NCBI GenBank assembly: GCA_021731345.1
Contig: JAKFXO010000015.1
Location: forward strand, 1 to 13,787
DNA: 13,787 nt
Source of the DNA: Candidatus Peribacterales bacterium
GTDB taxonomy: Bacteria; Patescibacteriota; Gracilibacteria; Peribacterales; Peribacteraceae
Direction: 5' to 3'
Shown: positions 6,940-12,304 of the stretch, piece after piece
Numbering within the stretch: the first letter of the stretch is position 1
Layout: each line of letters begins with the position of its first letter
Program-made: the position numbers and the translations under genes
Notes under the pieces: model-generated
What the model was told of the DNA's origin: nothing
Seen by the model: only the letters and a program-made list of their open reading frames with translations
Database searches by the model: none

Positions 6940-7143
6940 TAGAAGGCTTTTTGTTGTGATGATTAAGCTCATAACCCACCACTCAATTGCGGTGATGCAC
7001 ATTGCCCATGCAAAAAACCATATCCATGCATCGAGTCGTTTCTTTTGACGAAAAGCACGGAGATACATCCACATTGAAATACCTGTAAGTACTGGCCACA
7101 CAAAAGCGATAATAACCGCCAAAAGCGGGGTTATCTCAGACAT
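6931..7143 (-). CDS. Small two-helix membrane protein coupled to gyrB
   Basis: 70 residues with two hydrophobic segments, about 5-28 (TPLLAVIIAFVWPVLTGISM) and 39-64 (AWIWFFAWAMCITAIEWW), joined by a basic loop (RAFRQKKRLD) that should face the cytoplasm. Its ATG shares one base with the gyrB stop (TAATG), a classic arrangement for translational coupling. The composition is Trp-rich and intermediate in GC, and the gene ends in UGA overlapping the convergent gene by 9 nt. I do not recognise a family. The tight overlap with gyrB and clean hydrophobic pattern support a real gene; a role related to gyrase is not implied. Confidence 0.7.
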   Translation of the reverse strand: MSEITPLLAVIIAFVWPVLTGISMWMYLRAFRQKKRLDAWIWFFAWAMCITAIEWWVMSLIITTKSLLLN

Positions 7144-9215
7144 TAAATATCAAGGTTCTTTACGCCCTTCGCATGTGTCTGAATAAACTTCTTGCGAGGT
7201 GCAACCTCAGCTCCCATGAGCGTCGTAAAGATTAGGTCAGCAGCCTCAGCATCTTCAAGGGTGACACGAAGCATCACGCGCTTTGTTGGGTCCATCGTGG
7301 TTTCCCAGAGCTGTTCTGGGTTCATCTCACCCAAGCCTTTGTAACGCTGGATGTTCACCTTCTTTTTTTTCTTTTCAGGGACAAGGATTTCTACTTTGCC
7401 TTTCGCACCCTTCTTGCCCTTCGTTTCCTCTGCTGCTTCTTCGGTCTCCTCTTCCTCCACAAGGTCTTCTTCAGACGTCTCAAGTTCCTTGGCTTCTACA
7501 CCCCACTCTTTAAGGACTGCGTCACGCTCTTTCTCGTTAAACGCATAGCGAGACTCTTTGCCCTGTGAAATCTTGTAGAGCGGAGACTGAGCGATGTAGA
7601 GGTGGCCGGTTTCGATGAGCTCACGGAAGTAACGGTAGTAGAGCGTCAAAATGAGCGTGCGGATGTGGGCGCCGTCGACGTCGGCATCGGTCATGATGAC
7701 AATGCGGTCGTAGCGCAGTTTGGACATGTCCTTCACTTCACCGATACCAACACCCATCGCGATGATGAGTGACTTCACTTCATTGTTTGCGAGCATTTTA
7801 TCAAGACGAGCCTGTTCAACGTTCAGGATTTTTCCTTTGATCGGAAGAATAGCCTGGAACTCGCGGTTACGACCCTGCTTCGCAGAGCCTCCGGCTGAGT
7901 CACCCTCAACGATGAAGAGCTCACACTCGCTTGGGTCTTTGGAGCTGCAGTCTGCAAGCTTGCCCGGAAGGGTCATGCCTTCGAGCGCACCTTTGCGGAT
8001 CACTGCATCACGTGCGGCGCGAGCAGCCATACGAGCACGCGCAGCAAGCAAACACTTACCGACGACTTCACGTGCATCACCTGGGTGCTCCTCCATGAAC
8101 TCTGCAAGTTTTTCGTTCACGACGGTTTCTACAGCAGCTTTCATCTCAGCATTACCGAGCTTGCTCTTGGTCTGACCTTCGAACTGAGGTTCTTTCAATC
8201 GGACAGAGATGACTGCGGCAAGTCCTTCACGAACGTCATCTGCGGTGAGGTTCTCCTCCTTCTCCTTGAGAATGCCTTCCTTACGAGCATATGCATTGAT
8301 AGTGCGCGTAAGAGCTGCCTTGAAACCTGTCAGGTGCGTACCACCTTCTGTGGTGTGAATGTTGTTGGCGAAGGTAATGGTCTGATCCTGGAACGTCTGG
8401 CTGTACTGCAGCGCAACTTCCACGAAACCGTCAGCTTCTTCTTTTTCAAACCAGATGACATCACCAATGCCCTGCTTATCTTGGTTCAGATGACGAACGT
8501 AGGCGCTGACTCCTCCTTCAAAGTGGAAGCGATACAAACGCGGAAGATTCTGATCTTCCTCAGGACGCTTCTCGCGCTCGTCCATGACGGAGATCGTGAT
8601 ACCACGTGTGAGATACGCCTGCTGGCGGAAGTGTGCCAAAAGCGTGTTCAAGCTCATCGTAAGCGTATCGAAGATTTGCTTGTCTGGAAGGAACTTGATC
8701 AAAGTTCCGTGCGGCTTCTCAGTCTTGCCGATTTTCTTCACGTCTGCTTTTGGCTTACCGCGCTCGTACTCCTGCATGTGAACGTTTCCATCACGGAAGA
8801 CTTCGGCACGCATGTAGCTAGAGAGTGCGTTCACAACGGAAGAACCGACTCCGTGAAGACCTCCTGAAACTTTATAACCGGAATCATCTCCTCCAAATTT
8901 TCCTCCTGCGTGAAGAACGGTAAGTACCGTCTCGAGTGCTGACTTCTTTGTCTTTGGATGAATATCGACTGGGATACCGCGTCCGTTATCTTCAACGCTC
9001 ACCGATCCATCATCATGAAGCATGACCGTAATGTGATCTGCGTGACCGGCCATCGCTTCATCGATGGAGTTATCGACAATTTCGTAGACACAGTGATGGA
9101 GACCGCGCTGGTCGGTAGAACCGATGTACATTCCAGGACGCTTGCGAACAGGTTCAAGCCCTTCCAAGACTTGGATTTTCGCTGCGTCGTACGTTGAAGC
9201 TTTTTCGGGGGTCAT
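7143..9215 (-). CDS. gyrB: DNA gyrase subunit B
   Basis: Type IIA topoisomerase ATPase subunit that with GyrA introduces negative supercoils. About 690 residues. The GHKL ATPase domain shows EIVDNSIDEA (about 45-54), DNGRGIPV (76-83) and GGLHGVGSSVVNALS (117-131); the catalytic-loop lysine sits in QTKSKLG (about 347). The TOPRIM domain shows EGDSAGGSAKQGR (about 436-448), PIKGKILNVE and DADVDGAHIRTL with its DxDxD metal site (about 509-513). The C-terminus QRYKGLGEMNPEQLWETTMD is typical of GyrB; ParE is less likely, though the two are hard to separate by eye. A highly charged stretch of about 40 residues (acidic, then Lys-rich, encoded near 7364-7487) is inserted just before QRYKGLGEM. ATG 9215 is preceded by a good promoter and only a few leader bases. 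Confidence 0.95.
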   Translation of the reverse strand: MTPEKASTYDAAKIQVLEGLEPVRKRPGMYIGSTDQRGLHHCVYEIVDNSIDEAMAGHADHITVMLHDDGSVSVEDNGRGIPVDIHPKTKKSALETVLTVLHAGGKFGGDDSGYKVSGGLHGVGSSVVNALSSYMRAEVFRDGNVHMQEYERGKPKADVKKIGKTEKPHGTLIKFLPDKQIFDTLTMSLNTLLAHFRQQAYLTRGITISVMDEREKRPEEDQNLPRLYRFHFEGGVSAYVRHLNQDKQGIGDVIWFEKEEADGFVEVALQYSQTFQDQTITFANNIHTTEGGTHLTGFKAALTRTINAYARKEGILKEKEENLTADDVREGLAAVISVRLKEPQFEGQTKSKLGNAEMKAAVETVVNEKLAEFMEEHPGDAREVVGKCLLAARARMAARAARDAVIRKGALEGMTLPGKLADCSSKDPSECELFIVEGDSAGGSAKQGRNREFQAILPIKGKILNVEQARLDKMLANNEVKSLIIAMGVGIGEVKDMSKLRYDRIVIMTDADVDGAHIRTLILTLYYRYFRELIETGHLYIAQSPLYKISQGKESRYAFNEKERDAVLKEWGVEAKELETSEEDLVEEEETEEAAEETKGKKGAKGKVEILVPEKKKKKVNIQRYKGLGEMNPEQLWETTMDPTKRVMLRVTLEDAEAADLIFTTLMGAEVAPRKKFIQTHAKGVKNLDI

Positions 9216-9226
9216 AAGTCTCGGGC

Positions 9227-9255
9227 AGTGTAGAGAGAAGGGTGTGTGGAATCAA
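9227..9255 (-). promoter_or_regulatory. Promoter of gyrB
   Basis: On the minus strand, -35 TTGATT (9255-9250), 17-nt spacer, -10 TACACT (9232-9227). ATG 9215 is 11 nt past the -10, so a leader of about 4 nt is predicted and no Shine-Dalgarno can be included. Confidence 0.65.
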
Positions 9256-9322
9256 TCCTCGTTTGGAAAGCAAACATGGCTTCCTGATGCCAAAAAGTTT
9301 GACATTTCAGATAAGATATTAT

Positions 9323-9351
9323 TTGATCATATTTTGAAAACATTGTAGAAT
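9323..9351 (+). promoter_or_regulatory. Promoter of csrA
   Basis: -35 TTGATC (9323-9328), 17-nt spacer, -10 TAGAAT (9346-9351), with A+T-rich sequence around the -35. Initiation near 9358 gives a leader of about 87 nt, unlike the near-zero leaders elsewhere in this window. It is divergent from the gyrB promoter, about 70 bp away. Confidence 0.65.
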
Positions 9352-9357
9352 GAACGA

Positions 9358-9444
9358 GTACTCACATAACAGGATTTTGTGCTCGGCTAGGATGCCGTTC
9401 CGCCTGTCTACAGGGTACCGTCGCATTTCCATGGAGGCATCGCG
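9358..9444 (+). promoter_or_regulatory. csrA leader with three GGA motifs and a possible Shine-Dalgarno-masking stem
   Basis: GGA occurs at 9372-9374 (context ATAACAGGAT, near the known CsrA-site consensus), 9390-9392 (CTAGGATG) and 9433-9435, the last inside the Shine-Dalgarno GGAGG (9433-9437), 7 nt before ATG 9445. GATGCC (9391-9396) can pair with GGCATC (9436-9441), which overlaps the Shine-Dalgarno. CsrA is known to bind GGA in leaders and repress its own translation in Escherichia coli; the same is inferred here. Confidence 0.5.
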
Positions 9445-9648
9445 ATGTTGATTCTTTCTAGAAAGGCTCTGGAAAAGATCGTGATCGGTGATTCGATCGT
9501 GATCACCGTTCTTGAAATCAAGAACGGTAAGGTAAAGCTTGGTATCGAAGCTCCCACGGATGTCGGTATTCACCGATACGAAGTGTGGGCCCAGATCCCA
9601 GGCAACGTTCCGCCAGAACCGAAGGAAGAAGGACCGGCTGCTGCATGA
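9445..9648 (+). CDS. csrA: CsrA/RsmA RNA-binding global regulator
   Basis: 67 residues. The N-terminus MLILSRKALEKIVIGDSIVITVLEI matches the CsrA fold start, with conserved L4 and R6. Further conserved features are VKLGIEAP (30-37) and IHRYEV (42-47), where R44 is the key RNA-contacting arginine; the usual Glu after it is Tyr here. The tail is Pro/Glu/Ala-rich. CsrA dimers bind GGA motifs in mRNA leaders and change translation or stability. It has its own promoter, a strong Shine-Dalgarno and a terminator, so it is a single-gene unit. No FliW or flagellar gene is present in the window. Confidence 0.93.
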   Translation: MLILSRKALEKIVIGDSIVITVLEIKNGKVKLGIEAPTDVGIHRYEVWAQIPGNVPPEPKEEGPAAA

Positions 9649-9703
9649 GTAAGGTTGTCGGTCCACACAGTCAGGAGCTAGCGGCTTGCCGCCAGCCCAG
9701 GGG

Positions 9704-9736
9704 ACCGTAGAGACATTATGTTTCTACGGTTCTTTT
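9704..9736 (+). terminator. Rho-independent terminator of csrA
   Basis: A 10-bp stem (9704-9713 with 9721-9730, one G-T pair) and 7-nt loop, followed by TCTTTT. The region 9649-9703 before it is also self-complementary: a GCGGC/GCCGC hairpin, and CGGTCC at 9659-9664 that can pair with GGACCG at 9702-9707. The latter overlaps the 5' arm of the terminator. Confidence 0.8.
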
Positions 9737-9739
9737 CAC

Positions 9740-9768
9740 TTGTTGTCGTCACTTCCTTCACCTACAAT
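9740..9768 (+). promoter_or_regulatory. Promoter of greA
   Basis: -35 TTGTTG (9740-9745), 17-nt spacer, -10 TACAAT (9763-9768). ATG 9778 is 9 nt past the -10, predicting initiation within about 2 nt of the start codon. Confidence 0.7.
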
Positions 9769-9777
9769 CTGCGGGCT

Positions 9778-10305
9778 ATGACAACTCCACAAACTCAGAC
9801 AGGCGGCACATTCGTTGATAGCGAAGAGGTGCTCATTACCAAGGAAGGCTTGAAAAAGCTGAAGGACGAATTGGATTATCTGAAAACAACGAAGCGCGGA
9901 GAAATCGCATCCCGCCTCAAGGAAGCCATCTCCTACGGAGACCTTTCCGAGAACGCCGAGTACGAGGAAGCCAAGAACGAACAGGCTTTCGTCGAAGGAC
10001 GCATTCTCGAGCTTGAAAAGCAGTCTAAGAACGCACGCATCATCACTGAGCATGCTCCATCCGCAAAAGCGACGAAGGGAGCTGCCATCGATATTGGTTC
10101 CATCGTCACCGTCCGTAACAAGACAGATGGCGACGAGCCTGAGACGTACACGATTGTAGGATCCATGGAAGCTGACCCAATCGAGCACAAGATCTCAAAC
10201 GAATCCCCTATCGGCCGCGCACTGCTCGGTCGTGAGAAGGGTGATATCGTCGATGTCATCGCTCCTGCAGGTAAGTTCAAGTACGAGGTGATCAAAGTCG
10301 CGTAA
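9778..10305 (+). CDS. greA: Transcription elongation factor GreA
   Basis: 175 residues from ATG 9778. GreA enters the RNA polymerase secondary channel and stimulates transcript cleavage in backtracked complexes. The N-terminal coiled coil begins at LITKEGLKKLKDELDYLK (19-36) and carries at its tip SYGDLSENAEYEEAK (52-66), with the conserved acidic Asp55 and Glu58. The C-terminal FKBP-like domain includes DIGSIVTVRN, and PIGRALLGREKGDIVDV near the end. A Thr/Gln-rich extension of about 15 residues precedes the usual start. The open frame continues upstream to an ATG at 9718, but that extension runs through the csrA terminator and the greA promoter, so 9778 is preferred. Confidence 0.95.
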   Translation: MTTPQTQTGGTFVDSEEVLITKEGLKKLKDELDYLKTTKRGEIASRLKEAISYGDLSENAEYEEAKNEQAFVEGRILELEKQSKNARIITEHAPSAKATKGAAIDIGSIVTVRNKTDGDEPETYTIVGSMEADPIEHKISNESPIGRALLGREKGDIVDVIAPAGKFKYEVIKVA

Positions 10306-10313
10306 GCGATGAA

Positions 10314-10340
10314 GAGCCGCGTTCGTTCTACGGCTATTTT
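10314..10340 (+). terminator. Weak terminator-like hairpin after greA
   Basis: AGCCG (10314-10318) can pair with CGGCT (10331-10335), followed by ATTTT. The stem is short, and the element overlaps the presumed promoter of the next gene, so it may act only partly. Confidence 0.35.
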
Positions 10341-10349
10341 CTGTATACT
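10322..10349 (+). promoter_or_regulatory. Probable promoter of the coiled-coil gene
   Basis: -10 TATACT (10344-10349) is good; the -35 TTCGTT (10322-10327, 16-nt spacer) is weak. ATG 10361 is 11 nt past the -10, again predicting a very short leader. Confidence 0.45.
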
Positions 10350-10360
10350 CAGATACGACC

Positions 10361-10771
10361 ATGGCCGATGATCAGACGTCACCACAGGGAGCAGGAACGA
10401 AGCCCGCTGCAACCGGTCTCGTGATTTCGCCAGAGGTACAGGAAAAGTTCGCATCCATCTTGGTACTGATTCAGGGGTCAGAAAGTATGAATAACGAAGA
10501 GCGTCAGTACTGGATAAACATCTTGCCGATCATGACTCCTGAGCAGCTGAAAAATCTTCAGGACATTCTTTCGAGTGAAAAGAAGCAGCTTGCCGCCATC
10601 GACGCAAAGTATTCAAAAGAAATGACACAAGTGTCCGGAGCCGCCGCAGTACAATCCATGGAACAGAAAATTCGGACGCAGAAAGAAAAGCGTCGAGAAG
10701 CCGAGCAGGAGGACCTAAAAAAAGAACAAACGAAAGAAGAAGAAATCTTGTCACAGATTCAATCTTTTTAA
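10361..10771 (+). CDS. Small charged coiled-coil protein next to greA
   Basis: 136 residues. A disordered N-terminus (1-20, Pro/Gly/Ala/Thr-rich) leads to a compact helical segment (about 22-72: VISPEVQEKFASILVLIQG, NNEERQYWINILPIMTPEQL). A long, highly charged helix follows (about 73-135), rich in Lys/Glu/Gln and likely a coiled coil. There is no signal peptide or membrane segment. I do not recognise a named family. The aromatic and proline positions in ERQYWINILPIMTPEQLKNL look specific, arguing for a folded, conserved small domain. Its stop TAA (10769-10771) overlaps the convergent holA stop, so the two genes end back to back with no spacer. Confidence 0.8.
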   Translation: MADDQTSPQGAGTKPAATGLVISPEVQEKFASILVLIQGSESMNNEERQYWINILPIMTPEQLKNLQDILSSEKKQLAAIDAKYSKEMTQVSGAAAVQSMEQKIRTQKEKRREAEQEDLKKEQTKEEEILSQIQSF

Positions 10772-11730
10772 CGACACAGAAGAATTGCGCGTTCTGTGAG
10801 TGCGATGATCTCGCCCTGTTTTTCCGCGGTGTAATGGTAACCGCCGGTTTTAAGAGCTAGGTCTGCGTCTGTCGCCCAGTTCACAAGCTGACGAATGCGC
10901 AGAGCATCGAGTGACTTTGCGAGTGGCAAAAGACCGCGTACCGCAAAGAAATGAATACCTGCAGCGCTCGCGATACTCTTATCATCTCGAATCCCCTCTT
11001 GGAGTGCTGCCCACACGAGCGTCACGTTCTTGATCATATTGAGGAGGATGACCCAAATACCGTACGGATCTTCACCGCGCTCTAAACGATTGGCGAGAAA
11101 CTTGAGAGCATCATCAATGCGCTTATTCCCGATCATATCCGTCAGTTTCCAGACCACCTGCTCTCCCGAAGGTACTGCCAAAATATCAATGTGCTCTGCC
11201 TCGATGCGACCAGCCGGTGCAAAGAGAACAAGTTTCTTGAGCTCAGACTCCAGTGTCCACTGATCATTTCCCACAACCTGTAAGAGCGCTGCAAAAGATT
11301 TCTGATCAATGGAACCACCTTCAGCCTGCACGAGTGCCGCTGCCCAAGACGCAAGTTCGCCTGGAGACAATGCTGGAAACTCTTTCATCTCAGCAATATC
11401 CGTCAAAGCCTTTACAGCGCCAAGACGCTTGTCAGGCTTGGATTCGACAAACGCAACGATGACCTGTGGATGGACATTGTCTGCGATAGTCTTGATGTCT
11501 TCCTTATCGATCTTTGGAATTCCTCGAATGAGAACAAGACGCTTTTCTGCAATGAATGGCATTGCGGAGACAGCATCAAGAATGTCGGAAAGATTTGATT
11601 CGCGTGCATCAATGAATAGAAAATTTTCGCTGCCATGCTTCAGGCAAAAAGCCTGTTTCCATCGCTGCACTTCTTTCTCGAGTGCGTAGTCATTCTCGCC
11701 AGTAAAGAAATGAAGAACCGAATCGGCCAT
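10768..11730 (-). CDS. holA: DNA polymerase III, delta subunit (clamp loader)
   Basis: 320 residues, usual for the family. Delta is the clamp-loader subunit that opens the sliding clamp. The N-terminus LHFFTGENDYALEKEVQRW (6-24) is the degenerate P-loop region of HolA-type proteins, which do not hydrolyse ATP. It is followed by SAMPFIAEKRLVLIRGI (54-70), the clamp-interaction strand/helix region, and VIVAFVESKPDKR. The C-terminal collar domain includes VVWKLTDMIGNKRIDDALKFL and DPYGIWVILLNMIKNV. ATG 11730 gives the expected N-terminus. No Shine-Dalgarno is visible; a weak -10 (TAGCAT, 11742-11737) lies 6 nt upstream and would make it leaderless. Confidence 0.93.
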   Translation of the reverse strand: MADSVLHFFTGENDYALEKEVQRWKQAFCLKHGSENFLFIDARESNLSDILDAVSAMPFIAEKRLVLIRGIPKIDKEDIKTIADNVHPQVIVAFVESKPDKRLGAVKALTDIAEMKEFPALSPGELASWAAALVQAEGGSIDQKSFAALLQVVGNDQWTLESELKKLVLFAPAGRIEAEHIDILAVPSGEQVVWKLTDMIGNKRIDDALKFLANRLERGEDPYGIWVILLNMIKNVTLVWAALQEGIRDDKSIASAAGIHFFAVRGLLPLAKSLDALRIRQLVNWATDADLALKTGGYHYTAEKQGEIIALTERAILLCR

Positions 11731-11784
11731 ATCTACATGCTACAAACTCCTGCGTCAGAGAGGAAGCAGTTGGCAGTAGAATGT

Positions 11785-11812
11785 CTGAAAGTTCTATATT
11801 TACTACTTTCAG
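11785..11812. repeat. Inverted repeat in the divergent holA/dockerin intergenic region
   Basis: CTGAAAGT (11785-11792) and ACTTTCAG (11805-11812) form a perfect 8-bp stem with a 12-nt A+T-rich loop, followed by CTGTATTTTG. It lies 55 nt from the holA start and over 110 nt from the dockerin gene start. It may be an operator or a terminator-like hairpin. The rest of 11731-11891 is A+T-rich with nothing else recognised. Confidence 0.4.
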
Positions 11813-11891
11813 CTGTATTTTGTTGAGTAAACTTTACATTTCAATGTTTATGAGTCAAATCACATTACACAAGTCCGTCAATGGCTCACGG

Positions 11892-11920
11892 TGGAGCAAA
11901 AACCGTCTTTTCGCTATAAT
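11892..11920 (+). promoter_or_regulatory. Promoter of the dockerin-cohesin operon
   Basis: Perfect -10 TATAAT (11915-11920) with a poor -35 (TGGAGC, 11892-11897, 17-nt spacer). AAGGAG at 11921-11926 looks like a Shine-Dalgarno but sits 2 nt from ATG 11929 and directly after the -10. It probably lies upstream of the transcription start. Confidence 0.6.
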
Positions 11921-11928
11921 AAGGAGAA

Positions 11929-12279
11929 ATGACGCACAAATATTCTGTCTTCGGCAAGAAGTCACTGAGGTCTGCAACGATCGTCGCATCGAGCGTTACG
12001 GTCGCATTTTTGATCGGTATTCAAACGGCTGGTGAGTTTCAGCCGATCGCTTCTTTGCAAGCAGACGGCACGACGACTGCAGGCGACTTTAATGCGAATG
12101 GCCACCTGGACATCCAGGATGCACGCATCGCTCTTGAGCTTGCGAGCGGCTACCGTTCACCAACTCCGGATGAACTGTCTGCAGACCCGAACCGTGATTT
12201 CGATATCACGATCGACGATGTGCTCGCAATTCTCGATATTTTAGAGCGCGCTCCATCAACACCGAAAGTAAACCTGTAA
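11929..12279 (+). CDS. Minimal secreted or membrane-anchored dockerin protein
   Basis: 116 residues. A basic N-terminus and hydrophobic stretch at about 16-34 form a signal peptide or anchor. Two dockerin-type calcium loops follow, both with the D-x-N-x-(D/N)-x3-x-x2-D spacing. Loop 1 has D53, N55, N57, D61, D64 (DFNANGHLDIQD) followed by helix ARIALELAS. Loop 2 has D86, N88, D90, T94, D97 (DPNRDFDITIDD) followed by helix VLAILDILE. Dockerins bind cohesin modules in the presence of calcium. No catalytic or binding module is attached: the mature protein is almost only a dockerin. The next gene, 25 nt downstream, encodes a cohesin-like protein, so a cognate pair is inferred. Without a search, a generic EF-hand pair remains possible, but the duplicated F-hand pattern favours dockerin type I. 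Confidence 0.85.
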   Translation: MTHKYSVFGKKSLRSATIVASSVTVAFLIGIQTAGEFQPIASLQADGTTTAGDFNANGHLDIQDARIALELASGYRSPTPDELSADPNRDFDITIDDVLAILDILERAPSTPKVNL

Positions 12280-12304
12280 ACGACAAAGACCAACACTCAC
12301 ACCC

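Noticed and set aside
8085..8867. 260-codon plus-strand frame inside gyrB
   Set aside because: Antisense to conserved GyrB ATPase and transducer sequence; no promoter or start signal seen.
9718..9777. N-terminal extension of greA that looks hydrophobic (a pseudo signal peptide)
   Set aside because: It overlaps the csrA terminator and the greA promoter; GreA is cytoplasmic and its homology starts later.
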